This document shows positions 18,185 through 27,055 of a stretch of 64,000 nt of DNA, in pieces; position 1 is the stretch's first letter, and each line of letters opens with the position of its first letter. Location of the stretch: the NCBI RefSeq assembly GCF_009363255.1, contig NZ_CP045318.1:2593501-2657500 (forward strand). The letters are read 5' to 3'. The translations under genes were made by a program, and so were the position numbers. This DNA comes from Roseivivax sp. THAF197b (GTDB lineage Bacteria > Pseudomonadota > Alphaproteobacteria > Rhodobacterales > Rhodobacteraceae). The notes below the pieces were generated by a model that worked only from the letters and a program-made list of their open reading frames with translations, was not told the origin of the DNA and searched no databases.

Positions 18185-19162
18185 TCAGGCGCCGGTCATC
18201 CAAGGCAGCTTGTCGAGATCGACATTCCCGCCGGTCACGATCACGCCGACGCGGCGACCGCGATACACGTCCGGGTTCTTGAGGATCACCGCGAGCGGCA
18301 CCGCGCAGGAAGACTCCATCACGATCTTCATGCGCTGCCAGGTGAGCTTCATCGCGTCGATGATTTCCTGCTCGGACGCGGTCTGCACATCGGTCACGAA
18401 TTGCGACACGAAATGCCAGGTGTTCTCCTTGAGCGGCACCTTGAGCCCGTCGGCCACCGTCACCGGCGCATCATCGGCGATGATGTGACCCGCCTTGAAG
18501 GACCGCATGGCGTCATCGGCCTGTTCGGGCTCGGCCGCATAGATCTTCACGTCGGGCGCGAGGTTCGACAGCGTCAGGCAGGTGCCCGAGATCATGCCGC
18601 CACCACCGATGGGCGCGACCATGGTATCGAGCCCCTCGACCTGCGCCATCAGCTCCGCCGAACACGTGGCCTGACCCGCGATCACGCGCGGATCGTTATA
18701 CGGGTGCACGAATTCCGCGCCGGTTTCCTTCTGCACCTCGGCAAACACCGCCTCACGGCTCGATGTCGAGGGCTCGCATTCGGTGATGATACCGCCATAA
18801 CCGCGCACGGCGGCTTTTTTTGCCTCGGGCGCGGTCTTGGGCATCACCACGTAACAGGGAATGCCCCGGCGACCTGCCGCGTAAGACAAGGACAGCGCGT
18901 GATTGCCCGAGCTGTGCGTGCAGACGCCCTTCTCGGCCTGCGCGTCCGACAGGCCGAACACGGCATTCGTCGCACCGCGCACCTTGAAGGCGCCGGCCTT
19001 CTGGAAGTTCTCGCATTTGAAGAACAGCTCTGCCCCCGTCAGCTCGTTCAGATAGGACGAGGTCAGGACCGGCGTGTTGTGGATATAGGGTTTGATCCGC
19101 TCATGCGCGGCGCGCATGTCGTCGATCGTCAGCTCGGCGGCTGTGGTGGTTGCGTCCAGCAT
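18185..19162 (-). CDS. bhcB: Beta-hydroxyaspartate dehydratase
   Basis: A 325-residue fold-type II PLP enzyme of the threonine/serine dehydratase family. It dehydrates beta-hydroxyaspartate to iminosuccinate. The PLP lysine lies in KAGAFKVRGATNAV at about residue 60, SSGNHALSLSYAAG is the phosphate/substrate loop, and the glycine loop APIGGGGMISG is intact. GGAGGAG stands just before the ATG at 19162. It lies 14 bases after bhcA. Confidence 0.93.
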   Translation of the reverse strand: MLDATTTAAELTIDDMRAAHERIKPYIHNTPVLTSSYLNELTGAELFFKCENFQKAGAFKVRGATNAVFGLSDAQAEKGVCTHSSGNHALSLSYAAGRRGIPCYVVMPKTAPEAKKAAVRGYGGIITECEPSTSSREAVFAEVQKETGAEFVHPYNDPRVIAGQATCSAELMAQVEGLDTMVAPIGGGGMISGTCLTLSNLAPDVKIYAAEPEQADDAMRSFKAGHIIADDAPVTVADGLKVPLKENTWHFVSQFVTDVQTASEQEIIDAMKLTWQRMKIVMESSCAVPLAVILKNPDVYRGRRVGVIVTGGNVDLDKLPWMTGA

Positions 19163-19176
19163 CGCGTCTCCTCCTC

Positions 19177-20367
19177 TCAGGCGGCCGATTTCACGGCGGT
19201 CGCATTGCCGCTGCGATAGAATTCCTGTGCCGCGGCCACGCCCGATCCCAGGGTGATCGGGTAGTCGAGATCCGCCATCGCCATCTCTATGGCGCCGAGG
19301 CCCGACAGAACCATGACGTCGGTCAGGCTGCCCAGATGACCGATGCGGAAGGCCTTGCCGTTCATCTCCCCAAGGCCGATGCCGAAGGACACGCCATACC
19401 CGTCGAAGGCATGCTCGGTCAGGACATTGCTGTCGAAGCCCTTGGGCACATAGATGGCGCTGACCGTGTCGGAGTAAAGATCCGGGCTGTGCGCCACCAG
19501 TTCAAGCCCCCAGGCCTTGGTTGCGCGGCGCACGCCTTCGGCAAGGCGCGTGTGGCGGGCATAGACGTTGTCGAGGCCTTCCTCGAACAGCATCTTCAGG
19601 CTTTCGCGCATGCCGTAGATCAGTTGCAGCGGGGGCGTGTAGGGAAACCCGCCCGAGGCGTTGGCCTTGGTCATGTCGCGGAAATCGAAGAAGGTGCGCG
19701 GCAGTTTCGCGCTCTCCATCGCATCGAGCGCCTTCGGGCTGACGCCCAAAATCGCCATGCCGGTCGCCAGCATGAACCCCTTCTGCGAGCCGGAGACGGC
19801 AATATCGACGCCCCAGGCATCCATCTCGAAGGGCATCGAGGCCAGCGAGGAGACGCAATCGACGAACAGCATGGCCGGATGACTGGCCGCATCCATCGCG
19901 GCGCGCACGGCGGCCACGTCGGATTTCACGCCCGTCGCGGTTTCGTTGTGCGTGACGAGGACGGCCTTGATCTCGTGGCCCTTGTCAGCGCTGAGCGTGG
20001 CTTCGAACTTGTCGGCGGGCGCACCGGCGCCCCAGGCGCATTCGATGATCTGCACATCGAGCCCGTGCCGCTGGCACAGATCGATCCAGCGGTGGCTGAA
20101 CATGCCGTAGCGCGCGACAAGAACCTTGTCTCCGGGGCTGAGCGTGTTGGTGACCGCCGCTTCCCAGCCGCCGGTGCCGGATGCCGGGAAGGTGATGACG
20201 GTGCCGTCCTTGGTGCCGAACACCTTCTTGGTGTCCTCGAGAACCGGTGCGAAGGTCTCGACGAAGTCCGGCGCGCGGTGGTCGCGGGTCTGGACATGCA
20301 TGGCCGACAGCAGCCGCTCGGGGATGTTGGTGGGGCCGGGAATGAAGACGGGGTTCTGGGTGCTCAT
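19177..20367 (-). CDS. bhcA: L-aspartate:glyoxylate aminotransferase
   Basis: A 396-residue class V aminotransferase that forms glycine from glyoxylate with aspartate as donor, the entry step of the BHAC. The N-terminal FIPGPTNIPERLLSAM, the internal FPASGTGGWEAAV, and the PLP lysine in SGSQKGFMLATG at about residue 194 are characteristic. It is the first gene of the bhcABCD operon and is divergent from bhcR over a 210-base AT-rich control region. Confidence 0.93.
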   Translation of the reverse strand: MSTQNPVFIPGPTNIPERLLSAMHVQTRDHRAPDFVETFAPVLEDTKKVFGTKDGTVITFPASGTGGWEAAVTNTLSPGDKVLVARYGMFSHRWIDLCQRHGLDVQIIECAWGAGAPADKFEATLSADKGHEIKAVLVTHNETATGVKSDVAAVRAAMDAASHPAMLFVDCVSSLASMPFEMDAWGVDIAVSGSQKGFMLATGMAILGVSPKALDAMESAKLPRTFFDFRDMTKANASGGFPYTPPLQLIYGMRESLKMLFEEGLDNVYARHTRLAEGVRRATKAWGLELVAHSPDLYSDTVSAIYVPKGFDSNVLTEHAFDGYGVSFGIGLGEMNGKAFRIGHLGSLTDVMVLSGLGAIEMAMADLDYPITLGSGVAAAQEFYRSGNATAVKSAA

Positions 20368-20496
20368 CGTGCGATTCTCCGATTGGATGCGCTACACCTA
20401 GACTTTCGGAAATATTTTTCAATTTTCTCGATACCCTGTGATGACCCGCAGGGCAGGCACGCAAGTAATTGAAATTAGTTCATATCTTATTTCCAT

Positions 20497-20511
20497 TTCT
20501 GCGATGCAGAA
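20497..20511. promoter_or_regulatory. Candidate BhcR operator in the bhcA-bhcR intergenic region
   Basis: A perfect 15-base palindrome TTCTGC-GAT-GCAGAA in the AT-rich stretch between divergent bhcA and bhcR, flanked by TTTCCA and TTGAAA runs. IclR-family regulators bind such near-palindromes. BhcR is known to respond to glyoxylate. That this is its site is inferred. Confidence 0.5.
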
Positions 20512-20577
20512 TTTTATTGAAAATCTTTTTCAGAATTATACACCAAGGGAAACGACGCGCAGGACACCCCATTCGCC

Positions 20578-21399
20578 ATGCAAGCCCCGAAACGTCAGCG
20601 CGGCCGCCCGAAGTCGCAATTCACCGAAAGCTCCGCCGGGACGCTGCAATCGCTCGATCGCGCGCTGTCGGTTTTGGTCGCCTTGTCGCGCGCGGGGCGG
20701 ATGAACCTGACCGATCTGGCGCTGGCCGTGGGCGTGCCCACCGCCACCACGCACCGCATCCTGATGACCCTGCAAAAGCACGATTTCGTGGCCTTCGACG
20801 AGGACCGGCAGGATTGGCTTATCGGGATCGAGGCGTTCCGCACGGGGGCGGCCTTCCTCAAACGCTCCAACCTCGTGGAGATCGGGCGACCGGTCATGCA
20901 GCTTCTGATGGAGGAGACGGGCGAGACCGCGAACCTCGCCGTACCTCAGAAGGCCGAAGTGGTGTTCGTTGGACAAATCGAGACGCTGAACCCGATCCGC
21001 GCCTTCTTCCCGCCGGGCACACGGACGGCGATGCATGCCTCTGGTACCGGCAAGGCGATCCTCGCCGAATTGCCAGAGGACAAGGTAAAGCGGCTTTTGA
21101 CGTCCGCAGGCCTTGAGCAGTTCACGGCCAACACCCGCACGACGCCTGCCGATCTTTTTGCGGATCTGGAGCGCACGCGCGCCCGCGGCTGGTCCTTCGA
21201 CCGGGAGGAACGCTACGAAAGCATGTCCTGCATCGGCAGCGCGATCTTCGACGAGATGGGCAATCCCTGCGCAGGCGTGTCGATCTCGGGCCCGAGCATC
21301 CGCTTCGACGAGGATCGCATCGCGGCCTTCGGCACGGCCGTCAAGAATGCCGCCGACGAGATCACGCGCCGCCTTGGCGGCCTGCCGCCCGAACGTTAA
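20578..21399 (+). CDS. bhcR: IclR-family regulator of the beta-hydroxyaspartate cycle
   Basis: A 273-residue IclR protein. After a basic N-terminus (PKRQRGRPKSQF) a winged helix occupies about residues 20-85 (MNLTDLALAVGVPTATTHRI). The C-terminal effector domain contains MHASGTGKAILAELP and a CIGSAIFDEMGNPCAGVSISGP core. It is divergent from bhcABCD, as in known BHAC clusters. Its stop codon overlaps that of the convergent MFS gene by two bases. Confidence 0.92.
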   Translation: MQAPKRQRGRPKSQFTESSAGTLQSLDRALSVLVALSRAGRMNLTDLALAVGVPTATTHRILMTLQKHDFVAFDEDRQDWLIGIEAFRTGAAFLKRSNLVEIGRPVMQLLMEETGETANLAVPQKAEVVFVGQIETLNPIRAFFPPGTRTAMHASGTGKAILAELPEDKVKRLLTSAGLEQFTANTRTTPADLFADLERTRARGWSFDREERYESMSCIGSAIFDEMGNPCAGVSISGPSIRFDEDRIAAFGTAVKNAADEITRRLGGLPPER

Positions 21400-22631
21400 G
21401 CGCCGCCCTGCCCCGCCTCCCGAGCCATCTGGCGGCGCAACCGGGCCAGCAGGATCAGCAACAGCGCCGACACGGCCGTCACCGACAGAAGCGGCAGCGC
21501 GAAACTGCCCGATTGGTGCGCAAGCGCGCCCAGCGTCACCGGCCCCAGCACACCGCCCATTTCGGCGGCGGTGAAGAACATGCCGCCCGCAAGGCCAAGC
21601 CGCTCCTCGGGCACGCCCGGCGTCTCCATCAGAAGCATGATCGCCACCGTCATCATCGATCCGCGCGCGATGCCCTGCAGCATGAGACCGGGGGCGAGAA
21701 GCGCCGGATGGGCACTTTGCAGCATCAGGCTGGCGGCAAGGACGGCCCCGAACAGCCCGGCCATGACGAGAAGCCGCCGCTCGGGCGTGGCAAGACGCGG
21801 GATCACCAGCACGCCGAGGATGCCGATCGCCGAAGGCAGCGCCGCCCAGTATCCCGCCGCCACCGCCGAAAAGCCGTAGCTGCGCAGGATCTCGGGAATC
21901 CAGTTGTTCAGCCCGTGATTGATGAAGAACACGCCCACGGACATCACGAGGATCAGTTGCACCTGCTTGAGGCCCACGATCTCGCCAAAGGCCGAGAGGT
22001 TGTACTTGCTGGCGCCTGCGCCCGGTCCGATCTCGCTGGCACGCCGGCGTGATACGGCCCACCAGATCAGCGCCGAGAGTAGCACCAGCCCGGCATAGAC
22101 GACCATGGCGGCGCGCCAGTTCTGCCCCACGAGCGGCATGACCACCGAATTGGTGATCGCCAGCGCCACCAGCCCGCCGAGATAGGGCCCGGTCACGTAG
22201 AGCCCCATCGCGCTCGCCCGTGCCTTGCCCTGATAAAGCTTGGCGATCACGACAGGCGCCCCGACCGAAATCATCGGCCCCCCGGCCCCGAAGAGCGCCA
22301 CCGCGAGAAAGAGCTGCAGCGGCGTCTCCGCCAGCCCGCGCAGGCCCGCAGACGCCGCCATCAGGAGGCAGGCGATGACCAGCATCCGCCGCGCCCCCAT
22401 CCGGTCGAGCAACATGCCGCACGGCACGGCGCACAGGATATACGTCAGCGGCCAGGCGCCCAAAATGAGGCCCATGCCCGCATTGGTCACGGCGATGTCT
22501 TCGCGGATTTCGGTGACCAGAGGCGCGGTCGAGGCGATGATCACGCCGAAGCTGAAATAGACGCCCCATACCCCGGCAAGCACCGGCCAGCGCGCGGACG
22601 CCGCACCCTCCGTCTCCTCTGCAATACTCAC
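21396..22631 (-). CDS. MFS transporter
   Basis: A 411-residue major facilitator with about twelve hydrophobic segments, including the MFS loop GMLLDRMGARRML between spans 2 and 3. The GTG at 22631 is chosen because it follows the acyl-CoA dehydrogenase stop by five bases and gives a normal N-terminus; a longer frame would overlap that gene. It resembles CynX/NimT-type and organic-anion carriers. As last gene of the catabolic operon it may import or export a pathway acid. Confidence 0.85.
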   Translation of the reverse strand: MSIAEETEGAASARWPVLAGVWGVYFSFGVIIASTAPLVTEIREDIAVTNAGMGLILGAWPLTYILCAVPCGMLLDRMGARRMLVIACLLMAASAGLRGLAETPLQLFLAVALFGAGGPMISVGAPVVIAKLYQGKARASAMGLYVTGPYLGGLVALAITNSVVMPLVGQNWRAAMVVYAGLVLLSALIWWAVSRRRASEIGPGAGASKYNLSAFGEIVGLKQVQLILVMSVGVFFINHGLNNWIPEILRSYGFSAVAAGYWAALPSAIGILGVLVIPRLATPERRLLVMAGLFGAVLAASLMLQSAHPALLAPGLMLQGIARGSMMTVAIMLLMETPGVPEERLGLAGGMFFTAAEMGGVLGPVTLGALAHQSGSFALPLLSVTAVSALLLILLARLRRQMAREAGQGGA

Positions 22632-22636
22632 CCGGC

Positions 22637-23836
22637 TCAGTAGCTGCGCGGCAAGCCGAGGACGTGCTGACCGAGGAAGCCGTAGATCATGTTCTTCGAG
22701 ATGGGCGCCGTCTGGTAAAGCCGCGCCTCGCGCCACTTCCGCTCGATCCCGTATTCACGTGCGAAAGCAAAGCCGCCATAGGTCTGCATGCAGACCTCGG
22801 CACAAGCCCAGGACGCGTCCGCGGCGAGCAGCTTGGCCATGTTGGCCTCCGCCCCCGCCTTCTCTCCCGCATCGAACATCGCGGCGGCCTTGGTGACCAT
22901 CAGCTCGGCGGCCTGCGCCTTGGCATAGGCATCGGCGATGGGGAACTGGATGCCCTGGTTCGCACCGATGGGCTTGCCGAAGACCGAGCGGTCATTGGCA
23001 TATTCACAGGCCTTCTCGATGAAGTATTTCGCGTCCCCGATGCATTCATAGGCGATCAGGATCCGCTCCGCGTTCATGCTGTCGACGATGTAGCGGAAAC
23101 CCTTGCCCTCTTCGCCCACGAGCGTATCGGCGGGGATCTCGACATTGTCGAAGAACACCTCGCAGGTGTTGTGGTTGATCATCGCGTCGATCTTGGACAG
23201 CGAGAGGCCGTTCTTCTTGGCCTCGTTCATGTCGATCAGGAAGACGGACATGCCGTCGGAGCGTTTCTTGCATTCCGCAGCGGGCGTGGTGCGCGCCAGA
23301 AGCAGTATGAGGTCCGACTCGAAAGCGCGGCTGGTCCAGACCTTTTGGCCGTTGACGATATAGGTGCCGTTCTCGGTCTTCTCAGCCTTGGTTTTGAGCT
23401 GAGTCGTGTCGCTGCCCGTCGTGGGTTCGGTCACGCCGAAGGCCTGCAGGCGCAGCTCACCGGTGGCGATCTTGGGCAGGTATTTCTGCTTCTGCTCCTC
23501 CGAGCCGTGCTTCAGCACCGTGCCCATCGTGTACATCTGCGCGTGGCAGGCCGCGGCGTTGCAGCCTTTGACGTGGATCGTCTCAAGCACCGCACCGGCG
23601 GCGGCCAACGGCAGGCCCGAGCCGCCATATTCCTCGGGGATGAGCGCACCCAGGAAGCCGCTTTCGGTCAGCGCATTCACGAAGTCATGCGGATAGGCAT
23701 CTTCCTTGTCGAGCTTCAGCCAGTATTCGTTCGGGAAATCGTCGCAGAGGCGCCCGACCGCGTCGCGGATATCGCCCCAGGCAGGGTTCACGGGCATCGA
23801 GGTCATGTCGGGGTCGTATTGGTTCATGTCTGGCAT
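22637..23836 (-). CDS. Acyl-CoA dehydrogenase
   Basis: A 399-residue FAD enzyme of the acyl-CoA dehydrogenase family. Clear features are the N-terminal helical part with GALIPEEYGGSGLPL, the FAD segment QAFGVTEPTTGSDTTQLKT, VNGQKVWTSRA, and the C-terminal MQTYGGFAFAREYGIERKWR. It introduces an alpha-beta double bond into an acyl-CoA; the chain is not deducible. It lies three bases after the CoA-transferase gene, suggesting that its substrate is made by that enzyme. Confidence 0.9.
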   Translation of the reverse strand: MPDMNQYDPDMTSMPVNPAWGDIRDAVGRLCDDFPNEYWLKLDKEDAYPHDFVNALTESGFLGALIPEEYGGSGLPLAAAGAVLETIHVKGCNAAACHAQMYTMGTVLKHGSEEQKQKYLPKIATGELRLQAFGVTEPTTGSDTTQLKTKAEKTENGTYIVNGQKVWTSRAFESDLILLLARTTPAAECKKRSDGMSVFLIDMNEAKKNGLSLSKIDAMINHNTCEVFFDNVEIPADTLVGEEGKGFRYIVDSMNAERILIAYECIGDAKYFIEKACEYANDRSVFGKPIGANQGIQFPIADAYAKAQAAELMVTKAAAMFDAGEKAGAEANMAKLLAADASWACAEVCMQTYGGFAFAREYGIERKWREARLYQTAPISKNMIYGFLGQHVLGLPRSY

Positions 23837-23839
23837 CCT

Positions 23840-25027
23840 TCAGATGACGTTCTTGGCGCGCAGCGCGGCGATCTCGTCGGCGCTCAGACCGACCTCACCG
23901 AGGATCGCATCGGAATGCTCGCCCGCATCCGGGGCGGAGACATAGACCGACGCGGGCGTGCGCGACAGTTTCACGGGTTGCGCGACGAGTTTCGTCTCAC
24001 CGCGCGCCGGGTGTTCGATCGGGGCAGCCATGCCGAGATGCTGCACCTGCGGGTCCGCGAAGACCTCGTCCATCATGTAGATCGGACCGGCGGGCACGCC
24101 CATCTCTTCCAGCGCCTCGACCCACTGGGCCGTCGTGCGTTTGGCGAAGATGGGCTTCAGCAGGTTCCAAAGTTCGGGCCGATGTTCGAAACGTGCGGGA
24201 TTGGTGGCGTATTTCTCATCCGTGGCCCAGTCGGGCATGTCTATGAGTTCGCAGAAGGCCTGCCATTGCGCGTCGCTGCCGACGCCGAGATTGAGATAGC
24301 CGTCCTTCGTCGCCACCACGCCCATCGGCGTAACGTAGGGGTGATCGTTGCCGGAGCTTTGTGGCACCTCACCCTCGACAAGGTAGCGCGCCGCCTGGAA
24401 ATCCATCATCGCGATCTGCGCTTCGAGAAGTGAGCTTTGCACCCATTGCCCCTGACCCGACACGCTGCGTTCCTGGAGTGCCACGAGGATGCCAATGGCC
24501 GCGTAAAGGCCTGAGGAGCTGTCCGCCACCGCCGCCCCTGCCCGCATCGGGCCCTCTTCGGGATTGCCCGTGACGCCCATGAGCCCGCCCATGCCCTGCG
24601 CGATCTGGTCGAAACCGGCGCGCTTGGCATAGGGGCCATCCTGCCCAAAGCCCGAGATCGAGGCGAGTATGATGCGCGGGTTCACCTTTGCCAGATCGTC
24701 ATAGGCAATGCCAAGCCGGACCTTCACGTCGGGGCGGAAGTTCTCGACCACCACATCGGCGCTCTCGACCATGCGCAGGAACAGCGCGCGACCCTCCGGG
24801 GCCTTGAGGTTCAGCGTCAGAGACCGCTTGTTGCGGTGCAGGTTCAGCATGTCGTAGCCGTGCCGTGCGCCTGACACGCCCGCCGACGGATCGGCCCCAA
24901 CCGGGGCCTCGATCTTGATCACATCCGCACCGAAATCCGCAAGCACACGGCAGCAGGTGGGCCCTGCCCGCACGCGCGTCAGGTCCAGCACCTTGAGATT
25001 GCCCAGCGCGGTGGAGCGTTCTGCCAT
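23840..25027 (-). CDS. Class III CoA-transferase (CaiB/BaiF)
   Basis: A 395-residue family III CoA-transferase. The N-terminal LGNLKVLDLTRVRAGPTCCR, the NKRSLTLNLKAPEG segment and the aspartate in AVADSSSGLYAAIG, equivalent to the catalytic Asp of formyl-CoA transferase, are present. Such enzymes move CoA between carboxylic acids such as oxalate, succinate, mesaconate or itaconate. Its ATG overlaps the upstream deacetylase stop by one base (TGATG). It likely activates the acid produced by that gene or brought in by the importer. Confidence 0.9.
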   Translation of the reverse strand: MAERSTALGNLKVLDLTRVRAGPTCCRVLADFGADVIKIEAPVGADPSAGVSGARHGYDMLNLHRNKRSLTLNLKAPEGRALFLRMVESADVVVENFRPDVKVRLGIAYDDLAKVNPRIILASISGFGQDGPYAKRAGFDQIAQGMGGLMGVTGNPEEGPMRAGAAVADSSSGLYAAIGILVALQERSVSGQGQWVQSSLLEAQIAMMDFQAARYLVEGEVPQSSGNDHPYVTPMGVVATKDGYLNLGVGSDAQWQAFCELIDMPDWATDEKYATNPARFEHRPELWNLLKPIFAKRTTAQWVEALEEMGVPAGPIYMMDEVFADPQVQHLGMAAPIEHPARGETKLVAQPVKLSRTPASVYVSAPDAGEHSDAILGEVGLSADEIAALRAKNVI

Positions 25028-25929
25028 CACGCCGCCTCCATCACGCGGGCGGCGCCATCGGGGTCGGCGGCGGCGTACCAGTCGCCGATCCCGCTCGAGG
25101 TCAGAAAGATCGTGTCATCGCGCGCCGTCAGCAGATCGAGCGCTTGCTCGAAATGATGCGCGATATGCGGCACGCCGATGATATGCGGATGCAGCGCGAG
25201 GGTCATGACGCGGGGCTGCGATTTCAGCTCGCGTTCGAACACCGCGAGCGTCGCCTCGACGCGTTTGAGATATTCATCCGTGCTGCCATTCTGGATCGCG
25301 TAGACCGGCACGTCGTTCAGCTCGAACGAATAGGGCAGCGCCATGAGCGGCCCGTGTTTGGTTTTCATCCATGTTGGCAGGTCGTCGAGCACCCAATCGT
25401 GCAGGAACTCGATGCCTTCGGACTTCAGGATGTCGGGCGTGTGTTCCGTCTCTCCAAGGCCCGGCCCCAGCCAGGCGCGGGGCCGTGCGCCGCCCGCCTG
25501 TTCCAGCCGGTCGAGGCAGCGGCGGATCACGTCGGCCTCATCCTCGGCCTGTTTCAGCGATTGCTGGAAGAAGCCGTGGCCCACCAGCTCCCAGCCTGCG
25601 CCCATCACCGCCTCCATCAGCGTTGGATAGACGTCCGCCACCTGCGCATTGAGAAACGCCGAACATGGCAGCCCCTTGCGATCCAGCATGTCGAGGATGC
25701 GCGGCATCCCGCAGCGCAGACCGTATTCCACCCAGGAGAAGTTCGGCACATCGGGCGGCGCGGGCGTGGCCCCGTGCGGCGCGGGAATGATGCCGCGCGG
25801 CATGGCGCGCTCGATGGGCCAGTATTCAATGTTCATGACGATATGAACGATCAGGTTCTTACCCTCGGGCCCTGTCAGGGGCGCGCGGTCCGAGGACAGC
25901 TGGAACGGGATACGCGGGTTCGACGGCAT
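25027..25929 (-). CDS. Polysaccharide-deacetylase-fold amidohydrolase, PuuE or cyclic-imide-hydrolase like
   Basis: A 300-residue protein of the NodB-fold hydrolases that include PuuE allantoinase and bacterial imidase. Typical segments are VHIVMNIEYWPIERAMPRGI, WVEYGLRCGMPRILDML, WELVGHGFFQQSL and LHPHIIGVPHIAHHF. It differs strongly from the true PuuE at 10110-11519. Its place between an importer and a CoA-transferase argues for ring opening of a cyclic amide or imide, not for polysaccharide work. The specific substrate is inferred only. Start at 25929 follows the potA-like stop by four bases. Confidence 0.8.
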   Translation of the reverse strand: MPSNPRIPFQLSSDRAPLTGPEGKNLIVHIVMNIEYWPIERAMPRGIIPAPHGATPAPPDVPNFSWVEYGLRCGMPRILDMLDRKGLPCSAFLNAQVADVYPTLMEAVMGAGWELVGHGFFQQSLKQAEDEADVIRRCLDRLEQAGGARPRAWLGPGLGETEHTPDILKSEGIEFLHDWVLDDLPTWMKTKHGPLMALPYSFELNDVPVYAIQNGSTDEYLKRVEATLAVFERELKSQPRVMTLALHPHIIGVPHIAHHFEQALDLLTARDDTIFLTSSGIGDWYAAADPDGAARVMEAA

Positions 25930-25933
25930 GGGC

Positions 25934-27055
25934 TTACTCCACGTGCAGGCGGATATCGGAGGCCTTCCAGGACAGGCGCACGGGTGCGCCAGCTTCGGGC
26001 AGGCTGTCATTGCTATCGGCAATAACACGGCTGACCATCTCCGTCCCGTCCGGAAGGCGCGCCATATGCGAGGTCGTGAGGCCCAGATAGACGCTCTCGT
26101 CGTACGAACCGATGATCGACAGCCCGTCGGCGGGGGCGTTCGTCCCATTCACCCGGTCGAGCGCCACGCATTCGGACCGGATCGAGAGGTTGACCTCCTG
26201 CCCGTCCCTGACGCTGAGCCCGCGCTTGTCGACCTTTAGCTTGGAGCCCGCCACATCCACGGTGACCGCGCTGCCATTGGCTTCGGCCACCTTGCCCTTC
26301 AGCATGTTGTTCTCGCCAACGAAGCTTGCCGTGAAGGTCTTTTCGGGCGCACGGTAGATGTCCCGCGCGCGGCCGAACTCCACCAGATCACCATTGGCAA
26401 TCAGCGCGATGCGGTCCGCGACGGTCATCGCCTCTTCCTGGTTGTGGGTGACGTGGATGAAGGTGATGCCCACCTTTTCCTGAAGGTGCTTGAGCTCAAG
26501 GCACATATCCTTGCGGAGCTGCGCGTCGAGGGCCGCCAGCGGCTCGTCCAGAAGCAGGATATCGCGGTCGAGCACGATGGCGCGGGCAAGCTGCACCCGC
26601 TGCTGCTGACCACCCGACAGCTCATGCGGCTTGCGGTGGGTGAATTGCGACAGCCCCACCTGTTCGAGCGCGTAATCCACCTTCTCCGCGATCTGTGCCT
26701 TTGGCATTCCCGCCACCTTCAGCCCGTAGCCCACGTTCTGCGTGACCGTCATATGCGGGAATAGCGCGTAGGCCTGAAAGACCATGGTGGTCGGGCGCTT
26801 GTCGGGCGGAAGATGCCCGACGGATTTGCCATGCAGCAGGATCTCGCCCCTGGTGGGTTTGTGAAACCCGCCGATGGTGCGCAGAAGCGTCGTCTTGCCA
26901 CCGCCGGACGGACCCAGCAGCACGAAATACTCGCCCGCAGCAATGGTCACGTTCACATCCTTCAGGGCGACGAAATCGCCGTAATGCTTGGCTAGGTTGC
27001 GCACCTCGACGGCAGGGACAGTCTGGTCATTCATGGCGTTCGTTCCGTTGGTCAT
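25934..27055 (-). CDS. potA: Spermidine/putrescine-type ABC transporter ATPase (PotA-like)
   Basis: A 373-residue ATPase. Walker A GPSGGGKTT, the signature LSGGQQQRV and Walker B ILLLDEPLAALD are intact. The C-terminal third is a TOBE-type regulatory domain (GENNMLKGKV, NLSIRSECVAL). Its ATG overlaps the permease stop (ATGA). The PotABCD-like class also imports opines, betaines and other cations or organic acids, so polyamine is not proven. Confidence 0.9.
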   Translation of the reverse strand: MTNGTNAMNDQTVPAVEVRNLAKHYGDFVALKDVNVTIAAGEYFVLLGPSGGGKTTLLRTIGGFHKPTRGEILLHGKSVGHLPPDKRPTTMVFQAYALFPHMTVTQNVGYGLKVAGMPKAQIAEKVDYALEQVGLSQFTHRKPHELSGGQQQRVQLARAIVLDRDILLLDEPLAALDAQLRKDMCLELKHLQEKVGITFIHVTHNQEEAMTVADRIALIANGDLVEFGRARDIYRAPEKTFTASFVGENNMLKGKVAEANGSAVTVDVAGSKLKVDKRGLSVRDGQEVNLSIRSECVALDRVNGTNAPADGLSIIGSYDESVYLGLTTSHMARLPDGTEMVSRVIADSNDSLPEAGAPVRLSWKASDIRLHVE

